NCBI RefSeq assembly: GCF_040807025.1
Contig: NC_090947.1
Location: forward strand, 1,178,001 to 1,242,000
Direction: 5' to 3'
DNA: 64,000 bases
Source: Struthio camelus
Lineage: Eukaryota; Chordata; Aves; Struthioniformes; Struthionidae
Part shown: in pieces, positions 1 through 12,400 of the stretch
How positions within the stretch are numbered: the stretch's first letter is position 1
How the letters are laid out: each line of letters starts with the position of its first letter
Made by a program: the position numbers and the translations under genes
The notes under the pieces: model-generated
The model's input: the letters and a program-made list of their open reading frames with translations, nothing else
Told to the model about the DNA's origin: nothing
Databases searched by the model: none

Positions 1-444
1 GCACATCCTCCATCTTGTCAATGAATTCCTCCGCCACCAGGTCTGAGAAGAGCCTCATCTTCTGGACTCGCTGGGGTTCATTGCAAGCAATGGAGACCAG
101 GGTCTCACTCTGTTCTGGCTGATCAAACATGTCCCCAATGCCAATGGTGTTGACGAGCACATCTCTACCACAAAGAGCCCTTAGGTTCTGGTCATCATCC
201 CGAGGGTCATAGCGCCCATCTGTTATCACCACAGCAAACACTTGGGCTTTCTCTCGCCTGCTTTCCTTGATGAGCTTGTTGTAGGCAAATTGAAGAGCAG
301 ATGGTGTCCAGGTGCCCCCAGCAATCCACTCCAGACGCTTCACTGCTTCCTTGAAGCTCGACAGTGAATCTATGCGTTCATCATCAAGTTTGATTGCTTC
401 AAAGGTCCCGTCATGACTGTACTGCACCACTCCGACTCGGGCAC
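1..444 (-). CDS. COL6A2: COL6A2 C1 VWA domain, second exon (truncated by window)
   Basis: Begins after a TGTCAG acceptor with [12 protein letters not shown] and includes the MIDAS Thr loop ([10 protein letters not shown]) and Asp loop ([13 protein letters not shown]). It is open to the window edge at residue about 801 ([14 protein letters not shown]). The remaining C1 end and the C2 domain lie outside. Confidence 0.95.
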
Positions 445-3400
445 CTGACAATAACATGCCACATTACCTCGCATTGCATCCTCATGGAAAAGTTGAGAGA
501 GTTAGCAAGCTTTCATATCTGTGAAGAGCTGCCCAAATGGTCTATTAGGCGGGGAAGGGAAGGGAGGAGGGAGCAGAAACTACTACAAGAATGCAAAACA
601 GATGGATTGCACACCAGGGCAGCTACAGACATATGTGGAAGCTGGACGGACACAAGACCCTTTTCTCTTCCTCATACATGCCCCTCTAGCCCCACAACAC
701 ACTCCAGACCTGTTTCTGACTTGGGGTCCTTGGCGATAGAGCCCAGCCGGCTGACCACATTGACAACGAAATTTTTCTCCAGGGTGAAGTTGGTGTAGCC
801 AATACTCTCCGAGCTGTCTATGACAAACATAATATCCAGGGCACCACAGCGCTTCTCACAGTCTGGGGAGAGAAACAGAAGGAAGAGATCTCAAAGGTTA
901 AGGGCAGTGGGAACAAGAGCCACCAGGGCAGAAGAGCTCATATACAGGAAGATGGAGTCATTTAACATCACACCAAGGATTCAAAGGGTCTGCTGTGCTT
1001 CCTGCAGGCAGCAGTGCAGGGATAATTCTATGTGCATCTTTCTGTTGATATGTGTCAACAGAAATAGGGTTAATCCTGCTGCGTACTACGCTCTATTGTA
1101 TCATCTGGACCATGCAACTTGATTATAGATCACTGCTCCTGCAATGGCAGAGCTGAATTTTGGAACATAAAGCAGGCAGCCCCAGCAGTGCCACACTAAG
1201 TGGTGGGCTCAGACTTGGGTGAGCAGGTGAGAATTTCCTATGATGTCTTTCTCTGCTACCTCAACTACAGGGTACAGCATTACACAGAGAACCCGAAGAG
1301 CCTTACTGTGCCAGTGGCTCAATGTAAAGGGCAGAGCAGAGGCCATCCTGAAAGGGAGACAAGGTGCATGGGATTTCCTGGATCTCTATCTCCCGCTGAG
1401 ACTGTTTGTATTTTTGTTGACTGCCCTCTTGAGCTCACAGCGGCAGAGCTCCTTCAAGGATGACTGTCAACCTGCAGTTGCTCTGCTGCCTGCTGATGCT
1501 GTCTAGGAAGGAGGCCAGCATCCTTGCCCCTAATCACCTCTATGGAGACACTGCCCAAAGGAAGGAGAAGGCCTTTACTGATCTCCTGCTCAGAGGCAGG
1601 CTGCTCTACAGGCAGCCATCTGTGATTCTGTGAACCTTTGAAGTGACAAGGAGGCAGGACTGCCCTAGAGACAAAGGGAGTCTGTCTGCCTTCCTTCTAA
1701 ACCCAGCTGGTTGTTGTCCCCCTGCCTAACAAATGGTTTACAGTTCCAAAGAGAAGCAATAGTCAACTCACCACAGCATCCACATGTTTCTCTCACATAG
1801 GTCATCACATCACAGTCCTGCCAGCAAAGCAGAGAGACAGGGTTCAGGGCGAGTGCTATCCCTTCCCTTCCAAAGCAACCAGGCAGCCCTACCCTCACCC
1901 TCCGAAGTGGAAGACTCTCCTTTCACTTCCTACCCAGCAAGCCCCACTCTTTTCTCAGTTTGTGACTGTTTCAGCTCCCACTGGAAGTTACATGTCCCTC
2001 ACCCAGACCTTGGCAAGATGGCTTCATTCCTGCCCTATTGCAGGATGATGGCACCCAGCTCTTTTCCAAGATCTATCTCTGCGTGAGATAGTACCTAACA
2101 TCCTGTTTCATGCTCAGGCTGCGTGCTACCAAGAAAAAAAAAGCGGGGCAAGGAGGGAAAAAAGGAAACAAGGAAACAAGAAACAGGAAACAAGAAAAAA
2201 AAAGAAAAAAATCAAGCTCTGCTGGTTGCCCCCAGGGGGAAGAACACTTGGATGACTTGAAGACCAGTCCTACTTACAGTTAGGCCAGGATCTCCTGGTG
2301 GGCCGGGAATTCCCTGTAAGAAGAACACAGTGTTTTCAGGCACAATTTTCCTGGGAAGACTAGACTTCAGTGCCATCAAGAACCTGGCTTTTTGGAAACG
2401 TCTGCCATGGGAAGAGTAGGAAAGCCTCTGTGGTAGCCGGTAGATGTGTCTGACAGCTGGAACGCCCATAAGTCACCTCCAGCAAGTCCTGCTGTAAGGA
2501 GACGTGCTGGGGCAATCTGAGCTTTAGAGCAGCAGGCACATGGGAGAAGTGGGGAGAGGAAGAAGGAGTTGGAGCATCTGGTCAGACATGACGGCATGAT
2601 ACTGTACCTCAGGGCCTGGTTCACCAGGTGGGCCTCGGGGTCCAGGCTCACCTCCTGGGCCAGGATCACCCTGAGAAAGAAACAAAGAAGAGTCAAGCAT
2701 TTTCCTGACAAGGCTCACGACCCCTGCTGCCGGTGCTAGGGGCTCCTCCTGACCCGCCCATCAGGCATGGCCCTACTGAGTGGCGTCACCAGCCTGTGAC
2801 AGGCAAGCTTAGAGACAAAGGACAGGAAAGATGGCTGGCAGCGTGCTCTCCAGTGATTCTGCAGCTTTATTGCTCAAACATGGGAGAGCAGAGTGGGTAC
2901 TCTGGCAGAGCACCCTCACATGTCAGGTGGCTATAAATCCAACACATCCAGAGCACTCACAAGGGAGTATGTGGCGGTGACACAGTTGACCCCTTCTTTC
3001 AGCCCTCACATGTTGTTCTAGCATGACCTGACTGACCTTCACAAGCACAAATTTATGCTATTCTTATAAAGAGACAATTACTGGAGGGCTATGGGCCAGT
3101 GGTCAGCTAGTGGGAAAATAACCCAGCAGCTCCCGCTTTTGATTCTCAGTTTCTGCAGGGGCTTTGGCAAAGGTGTAAAAGGAGATGCATGCCTTCCCTG
3201 AGCTGAAGCTGCAAGCAATACTGAAAGCATACTTACAGGTTCCCCTTTCTCTCCTTTTGTGCCTTGCACTCCTTTTGGTCCAAGCTCACCTCTTCCTCCC
3301 TGTTCAAAGAAGGGAGAAACAGATGAAACAGATCCAGCACCGAGCACATACGGATGTACTCAGACAGATGAATTACTGCTAGTGAATCCATCAAAAACAT

Positions 3401-6400
3401 ACGTGTGTCTGGCCTGTCTATCCCAAAAGAGCACCCTCTAAACCAGCAGCTCAGCAGAGAGCAAATAAATAGTGTTTACATAGGCCACTCTCTAAAAGGC
3501 AGTACTGAAGAATAAAGAAGCTTTACAAAACATATTTGAGATTTCCTCTCAAGGAGATAAGCATGAAAGCTATACTCAGGGTCAGGCCGGACACCTACAG
3601 AGCTGGCCCATCTATTTTGCTCAGTACAGTTAATATTCACAACCAGACTGGAAATGCACAGCTCTGGAGAGAAAGCCTGGAGTTTGCTGTGGGCTAAATA
3701 AACCTCTGGTCATGCAGTGGTCACAGGCTACTTCAGACAGTGTTTGTTCCAGAAAGTGGAGGCGTCAGCAGCCGTCTCTCACATGGTGCTGCCATCCTTG
3801 AGTGGAGTGACCGAGCTTCAGAAGTAGAATGTAGAAACCCCCTAAGAAAATACTGAACACTTGAAAAGAGGCCTTACTGCTAGGCACAGCCAAAGCTCAG
3901 GTTGCCTGCACAACTCCCATGAAAGGGTTAGCAGATCATTTGAAGATGGAGAAACAAATCATTTCCCCCAGTCACCTTCTCACAGCAGCTAAGCTGTTTC
4001 TTTTGTCCTTTTACTTACAAAGTGCAGCATATGAAGTGGTGGGGAGAAGAAAACCTAGAGATGTTTGCTTGCAAGGAAGTAGAAAAGCTGCTGCAGGAAT
4101 ACAGGTTCCTCAGCCACTCATTCAGAAAGCCAGGAAACAACTACCTTGCATTGCAGTCAGGCCAAAACCAGACTGACAAGGGGCAAACATTCTTACCTTT
4201 GGTCCCAGCTGCCCCTTCTCACCCTTGTCACCCTGGGAAGAGAGAGGAGTGCGTCAGCATCTGACCAGTAATGGATTTGCATAGTGCACACCTATGTTTG
4301 AAGGCTATACTCAGGGGCTCAAAGCTAAATGATCAGTGAAACTAAGGACTGACAGCTGGGGTGGTGGGCACATGCACCTCCCTGTCATTTCAGTCAAGGC
4401 TGGGGCCCTCTGCGCTTCTGACATTGAGCTGAAGGAGCTAAGGCTGGGTTCAATCTCTATGAAGCAAAAGGGGAAACTTCCTACTCACAGGGACAGGTTT
4501 TGGACCATGGCCAGGATGTCCAGAGGTTGATGTCTGAATCTCTAAATTTACCAGCTCAACTGGGCGAGTCAAAGAATTATTGCCCTGCTCTCCTCTACCA
4601 CAGACAGGCAGTTAGGCAGTCAGTTTGCAGGACACCATGGCCTACAGTGAATGCAGAATGAGACTCGCTCCAGCTTCTTTAGAAGAAGGGGTTGCATTTG
4701 CAGTCCCAGCTCTGCATTGCCTGTTCAGTTTTTGACTGCAGTAACCAGTGGGTATGGGACAGGAAATCTAATTTCCCCAACCTAGTTTCCAAGGGCGGTG
4801 AACAGATCTGATGTCCCAGCATTTCTTAGAGTAATAGTAAAGCTCCCTGACAGGGAATCCTCCTTGGAGCCCTTCGGACATGTGTGAATGAAGCATCCCT
4901 CTCCCCTCAATCCAGAGGGCAGAAAACAGACTGCTGGAAAGCCGTGGAAAGACTGCTTCCTGATCCCCTTTGCAGACTTCATTTTCTCATGGCTCTCATC
5001 GTATTTCTCTCCTCCCTTTGTCTTCCCTGAAGCTGTTTGGCTTCACTGTGAAACCCTCCACTGACACAAGCTACCTCCAAAGCTGCTCTAGTGCATATAC
5101 CTGCACTGCATGAGCCATACGTACCTGCAGTCCTCTGGGGCCTGGATAGCTAAAACCAGGTCTGCCTCTGTCACCCTTTAGGAGAAAAGACATGACCGAT
5201 CAGAAACCAAACCCAGCCTTTTCTGCCAGGGACAGCCAAGGCCATTTTCATTCACCCCCCAGGGGAGAGAAAGCACCAAGAGCCATGACTTCTGCACAGC
5301 CCCCTCCTCTAGCAGTTGGGCCCTGAAACATTGGGAACAGCCATTTAGAGTGAGGCTTGAAAGGATCTTGGGGATATCACACGCCAGGGATACTCCTGAA
5401 TCTTTACAGGGTGAGGGATGTAACCAGATCTGTTTTGGCCAGAACAAGACCTAAGTCTTTGTCCCACAGAGAAGACTAGGCTTGAGCCGTTGCTGTTTCC
5501 AAGGCACATAAGTGGGTCAAAGAGTTTCTGCAGCAGAAACTGGCTTAAAAACAAAAAGCAAAAAACATAACACTCTTAAACGCACTGAGTTGCATTCAGA
5601 GACTTTACCTTTGGTCCTGGTGGTCCTGCATCACCTCTTGGGCCCAAGTCACCAGGATCCCCACGTGATCCCTGCAGGATAATGTTGGAGATAGTAAAAG
5701 GAGTGTATGAGAATATTTCCTGTAGCTCCCCGGCCATATGGGGGATAATGCTGGGGAAACCAGCTGTTGAGACAATGCAGTAAGACCATCTCCCCTCCCA
5801 ATACGGTTACTGCAACAGTGACTAATTCATCACTTGGGTTTCTGCATCCCACAGAGCCAACCAGATGTCATGGCACCATTGTCAAAATGGGGTACTGGAT
5901 TAACCACAAACCTAGGCCGAATAAGCATTTGGAGCAGACCCATCTTCCCTAGCTAAGTGCTCTGCTCTGATGCTGTTCCCTCCCGCATTATCTTGGGAAC
6001 ACCTGGGTGGTGGGAGTGATGGACAAGTAATCTTGCTGAGCACTGCTTAGCTCAGAGGCAAGGACTCCTTGATCCTAACAAGGACTAGCAGGAGGCATCT
6101 GGGCTAGTTTTTGAGCCTCCCTGCAAGAAGGTCTTGCAGTTTCCCCTCTGGGGGTGACAGTGCAGCCAGCTTATGTTGTTAGGGCAAGCTATCACCACAG
6201 AGGGAGGACAGGGTCACAGAAATGTCCTAGGACAACTTACTATATTGCCTGGCTCTCCCACAGCACCCGAAGGGCCTCGAGGTCCCGGCAGTCCTTGGTC
6301 TCCCTGGAAAGCAAAGCAAGAATTGAGAATATACAGGAGCAGATACAAACACACCCCCTCCAAGCCATATGGCCTCAGTGTTGGGTCAAGCAAGTGCTCT

Positions 6401-9400
6401 GGCACCAGAATGATTCTTCTGGCGACTATGGAGTCCTAGCCTCCCATTTCGGTCTCTCTGAATGAAAATCCGTTCTGCATGAAGCTCCTCTTCTGAGGGC
6501 AAGCTGTCTAAGTGACTATCCCATGTAAGAGAGAGAGTTCTCTCCAACCACAACCTCCCAGCTGAACTTTCTGTGCAGAGAACACCACTCAGCTGTGGGA
6601 CCAGCCCTCTCTCTGCAGAAGCACCTGTGGAGAGTGAGGACTGTCCAGCCAGAGGGAGGGGATGCCTGCATCAGGAAACATTTGGCAGGGGGAGCTGGTG
6701 AGCTGTCCTTGGAGCAGTGGCACTCTATCCCTCTACTGATTACTGCGACCCATTACTTGCTTACCCTTGCTCCTTTGCTTCCAACCTCTCCGGGCAGGCC
6801 ACGAGGACCCTCTGGACCAGGATCTCCCTGTGGTGAAGGTAAAGACATTCCTTGTCAGGCACATCTCCCAACTTTATGTGTGTGCTTGGCAGGCCTCTGA
6901 GGAGTGAGGATGGGTGATGCTGTTCTTGAACCTAGAGCTTCTTAGCACCAGTTCAAGAGAGGATGTTAGGGCAGGGTGCCCTCTGTACACAGCTATCAGC
7001 CTTAAGCACTACTATCCTTCATCCTCACTCAGCTCTGGATCAAGTCCTAGTAGAGTAGGATGTGCCTGCTCCTTTCAGACCTTATTGTCACGGCTCCTTG
7101 AGGTCAGGGCAGGCACCAGGCACAGTGGGAGCAGAACCCACATGCAGCACTGGAAAATGCATTTCCCAGCTCTGGCCTTGGGCACTTCCACGGCTCAGCC
7201 GGCAGTACATCACGCAGGCCTACACATCTCCGTCTCATTTGTAATGGTCTGTGCAGTTGCTTTACTCACCCTTTCACCCTTGGCCCCAGGGCTCCCTTTA
7301 CTGCCTTTCGTCCCTGGATCTCCACGTCGACCCTTGGCAGACATAGAAAGCAATCACATAAACTGGATGCAAACACAGATGCTACCTGAACTGTGATGCT
7401 TGGCTGCCTCTGCCTTCTCCTTCCTAGCTCAAGAGTCATGTTTCCTTGTCCTCCCTTCGTAGCATGTGCCTGGCAGCTGGGGAACATGCATGCCCGTGCT
7501 AGGCACTGCTTGGGGTCTCTTGGGAAGTCAGAACCAGACTGTTCTCTTGGGAGGGTCATTGTTGCAGTGTCCATACTAACACTCATGCTTCATGCCCTCA
7601 GGATTAAATACTCTGCTTTATTTTTAGCCTATCTGCCTTGTCTTCCCCTGTTAGCAGAAGGGATCTTGCAGAAACACATCAACTGATCTGTACCAGCTAG
7701 GCTCTGGCCTCTTGATGCTGGTGGAGCTGTGCTGCTTTATTCTTCCTGGGGAGGTTGTCTTCAGTCCGCTCCTATGAGAAGCCAGCGATCTGAGGACTTG
7801 CTAGAGGACAGCCAAAGCGTACCTGGGCATGCACAGAGGCATTTGTGATTACGTGGGAATATGGGGTGCTTCTCTGAAATGGTTAAAGTGAAATGGTTAA
7901 TGGTGCTGACTTTAAGACATCAAATTCAGAATTATATAGGTACTCCTCTGTTAAGATGAGGAGGACTGTGTTTCAGCTTGCTGAAAGAAGCTCAAGTGGT
8001 CCTTGGGCTTCATGGTTTTAATGTTTTCCTTGCAATTAAGGGGAATAGATAATATCTAGTTGGCAGGAAACTGCCTAAAGCAGCTGCAAGAAAATAGGGG
8101 AAACCTATGTACATCATACAAGAAGCACTCAATTTAAGCTACTTGCCACATAAGAAACATTTGTTGCCTCATCCTCAGTGCAAACTGCCATGACAAACTC
8201 AGAGGTAACTCTCCTGTGTCCTTACACAGCCCTGCCAAGGTTAAGACGAGCTCCAGGCAGGCATCAGCACTCACACTGGGATTTATCAGGAATGGCAGAT
8301 AAGGACATAAGCACCTATGCATCTTTTGGGATGCAGAAGGCAGGGCAGGCAGGCTAAAAGAGGAGTTTCTGGACTTTGCTCAGCCATCAATAAAATAGGT
8401 TTCTGTTGCCTTCCTTGATGGCCTGTCCAAAGTTTGTCCATGTACCTGAATCACACTTCTGCAGTGCGCACACTTTTCAGAGAGCTGTTCAGAAACTTAC
8501 AGGCTCTCCTTTGGGTCCAGGAGGTCCTGGTTCACCTCTTCCTCCCTTGCTCCCAGGAGGTCCTTGAGCTCCAGCATTGCCTGGAAGACCCTTGGAAAAG
8601 AAAGGGTTTGTATGAAGACAAAGCAAGGTGCACATCTGTTTTCCTATGTCATACAGTCCATCATTGAACGGATGCATATCTGAACACCTCCCTTATGCTC
8701 TCACATAGTCACAACCCTGCAAGTCAAAGCTACAAGCACAGATTCTGCCCTCAGAGCAGTGCAGTGCTGTGTCACCTCTTCTCTCCACCAGGGAAGTTCC
8801 ATTAACCAATGGAACAGATAAAGGCTTCCCAGCACTTCCTTTCAGCTTCTTTCTGACCATGTCCAAAATCTGACAGCTCTTTCAGCCTTCTGCATAATAG
8901 CTGAAGTAATTGGCCCAGCAACACAGCAACTACTTTGGCTAAATAAGTTTCACATGCTGAATGCAGTGGCCAAAGCCTATGTAAGAGCTCTGAGCAATTA
9001 ATCATTAGTGTTTACTTACCTGAACAAAAACTAGCTGCAAACACTGTCAATGCCAATAACACCAAGAGAGTGATGAGACTGTGGCAGGGGAAAGGCCCAG
9101 ACAGGTCCTTTTTATCCAGAATGATACGGGAAGAGGAGGAAAGATGCAGTGCAATGGAACTGCTAGAAAGGTAAATCTTTCTCAACATATTTTGCCTGCA
9201 TTTCCACGCTCTGGCCAATGCTTGAGACACATTCTCAGTTTCCTTTGGGCAGCTCCAGAGATGCTGCACAGTCCCCACTCCTCCTGTTCCACGCCTAGTC
9301 ATGATGTTTCCAACTGCACCAGTGGAAACACATGAACAGAGAAAACTCACTCCACTGCCCAGGGCCTGTATTTCTCAACGCTGGTGCACTGCTTTGCAGA

Positions 9401-12400
9401 ATCACCAGGATGCCTCCCAATAGGTGCAGGTAAACAGCTGTCTTTGTGTAACTGCTGCCCTGTGGCCAGTGGCTCACTTTCTGATAATGCTCTGGGGCTG
9501 TGCCACATGGGGCAGCCTCTGGTAAGAGAGTGGAGACATCTGAATGTTGCATGAACCTACCGGGCTCCCTTTTTCCCCTGGAGGTCCTGGAGGTCCACTG
9601 CGACCAGGCCGGCCGGGATCTCCCTGAAACAGCCAGAGAGCAATGGTCATTACTGACGTTGGGATTTTGTTTTACACCACTGACATGCGCCATGTGGAAC
9701 CCAGTGAGGATGGTCAGCAAAACTCTTCCCTTAGTTCCTGTTTCTGGTGATGGGATCCACACCCCAGAGGCAGGAAAGATCTTACCAACTCCATGACTAT
9801 CAATGGAGTTAAGAATAAATACAGCCATTGGTATTTAGCTCTCCCCACTGGTGGTCTCTTTCAATACTCTCTGCTCACTGTTCAGAATACATGTACCTTT
9901 GCACCTTCATCTCCCCTTTGTCCTTGGTCTCCTGCATCTCCTGGGTAGCCGTCAGGGCCCTAGGGAAGGAAAGAACAAAGAAGCATTCATTCTTCAGTAA
10001 CAACAATGTGCAGTTTTCTTGCAGAATAAATCAACATCCTTAGAAAGTCATTCTCTAGTGACTCAAACTCAGTTTCTGCGTGCTGCTGTTGCTCCTTCAC
10101 ACATGGAACAGAGGGACACTGGGGGATCCCAGTTTTCCTGCCTACAGAAAGGAGGCATTGCAGGCTGTGCTCCCCTGTTGCAAGCCTGGGACTGGACCAT
10201 GCAATAGATAGAAAACGGGCTAGTAACCTCTCTTATCAGCCATATCTTACTGCATGTGTAATTCATTCATCAGCTCAAGTTAGTAGGGCTGCTCATCTGA
10301 TCTGCTGGATGAAAGAATAATGCATTCCTACCTTGTCACCAGGATCTCCCTTACAGCCTGGTGGTCCAATTCTCCCCAGCTTGCCCTAGAGAGAAAACAT
10401 TCAAAAGAAAAAGACAGACAAATTCTAGGTATCAGAAGGGAAAAATATGGTTTTTCATGTAACAGTTACTAATTTTTAACATCCTCAGCTGAACATACCT
10501 GTGATTAGACAATAAAAAGCAAATGTGTTCCTTAAACTGGAGCATTGCTGTCTGCGGTGCGCAGATACAAATGGAGACAAAGAAGCAGTCTGGGCACCTT
10601 GGAAAACCCTAAATGGTTGTAGGGCTATTGTTAGGAATTCAAGCACACTCCTCCTTGCACACGTGCCTTGGGTGATAGTTTAAGGCTTATGAAAATGTCT
10701 CTTGAAGTTGGATTTCACAGTCATTCATGTCTGAGGTTGTGCTAGGCCTCTGTCGTGTGTCTTACAACAGAGTAGTTCGGGCATGTGGTAATCATGCTAC
10801 CTGAACAGTGCTCTTAGAGTAATGATATCCTTGCTCTGTGCTCCAAAACTGCTTTGCTAGTAGCCATTATATAGCTAGCCCCAGCTGGACAGAAGTGGGA
10901 AGGGTGACCGGCAAAAACTTTGATCATCCATGTGCTAGCATTTACTGCATTTTGCATAAGGGACATTGCTGGTAATTTTCAGCTCTTCACTAACACTCAG
11001 AACATAATTTCATGACATAACTAAGCCAATCTAAGAGCTCATTGATGCTGAAAAAGGAAGCTCAGTTTTCCTGAGCAAACCCGACATATACTGGCCAGCA
11101 AACAAGGCCAGTTGAAATTTTCTCAGCTTAGGCTATCTCTGCCCTCACCTTAGAGGGGGCAGAGGAGTTTAGAGACTTTGTTACACGGTACTTGAACTTG
11201 GCCTTAACAGAACGGCTTTAACAGAAAGAATAAGCAGCATTTTAGAGATGAAACCTTAGATTCTGTGAGAAACTGCCTGTAAACACCAAATGCATGCAAA
11301 GATAGCCTACAAATCCTGCAGGTCACTAATGCTAAAGATGAGATATCTATACCCAGATGATCTGAGTTTAGCAAACTCTGCAGCAATCTGGGTTATATAG
11401 TCTTGTAGAGAGCTTGCTGACAAAGGTATAGCACTTCTGTGACCCACGTGATTACATCTCCAACTGAAACATTTCTATAGGACTTTGCAGAATAATGTGC
11501 AAACAAGCTCTCAGAAACCTCAGTCAGATTAAGATGGAAGTGTATGGGATGGGAAAAACAAAACCTTCTGAGGGGAAAACGGGACATAAAGCAATGAAGC
11601 AATAGTAGTGAAATTACAGTGTGTTCCCAATGCTGTTACCTTCTGTCCATCAGTGCCGTTCCGGCCTGCCACGCCAGCAGCACCCTAGGATCAAGGGGAA
11701 AAAAAAGAGGGATTAGTTATCTGTTAGAGATATTCGAAGGTTCAAAGTTGGGACTACACGCAAGGTAGAAAAAGTCCTTTCTTACCCTTCGTCCATCAGA
11801 TCCAATCTCGCCCTGGGGAAAAAAAGAGGACAGGAGTCAGCCAGTCTGCCAGTATCATGCTCATCACAGTCATAGGACCATGTCCCAGGGAAGAATAGCT
11901 AGGCTCACACAAATCTTCTTTCTGGTCTCTTAATGTGTGTGTAAGGGGACTGTGGATACTCAGACACCGCGTTTTGTGCAAATGACTCTGCAATCTCTTT
12001 GTTACTCCCTACTCTGCAGAAAAAGAAGCTGGGACGCTCCATTTCTTCAAGGAGTTCCTTGCCTCATATTCTCCACTGACCAGACCATCAGCTGGTGCAA
12101 AATGCAGTATTTCCTCTGATGTCATAAGGAGAAGAGTGATCTGCACCGGCAGTGGATCGGCCTTTATTTTACTTCATTATGAAGTCACGCGGTGTAGTTT
12201 CTCCTCTCATGCTGGAAGACCTACCTGTATTTTTGAACACCAAATGCTGGAATTTAATGGACTACCCACTTCCGAAGTGGCTTAGCAAGAACATCACAAC
12301 GTTGCAAGACCATGAGAAATGCCTGAAGGAGGACATAGGCCTCGAGAGGCTCCGAGAAATCTCTCCCCATTTCCTCAAGCACTTACTAATAGGATTATTA

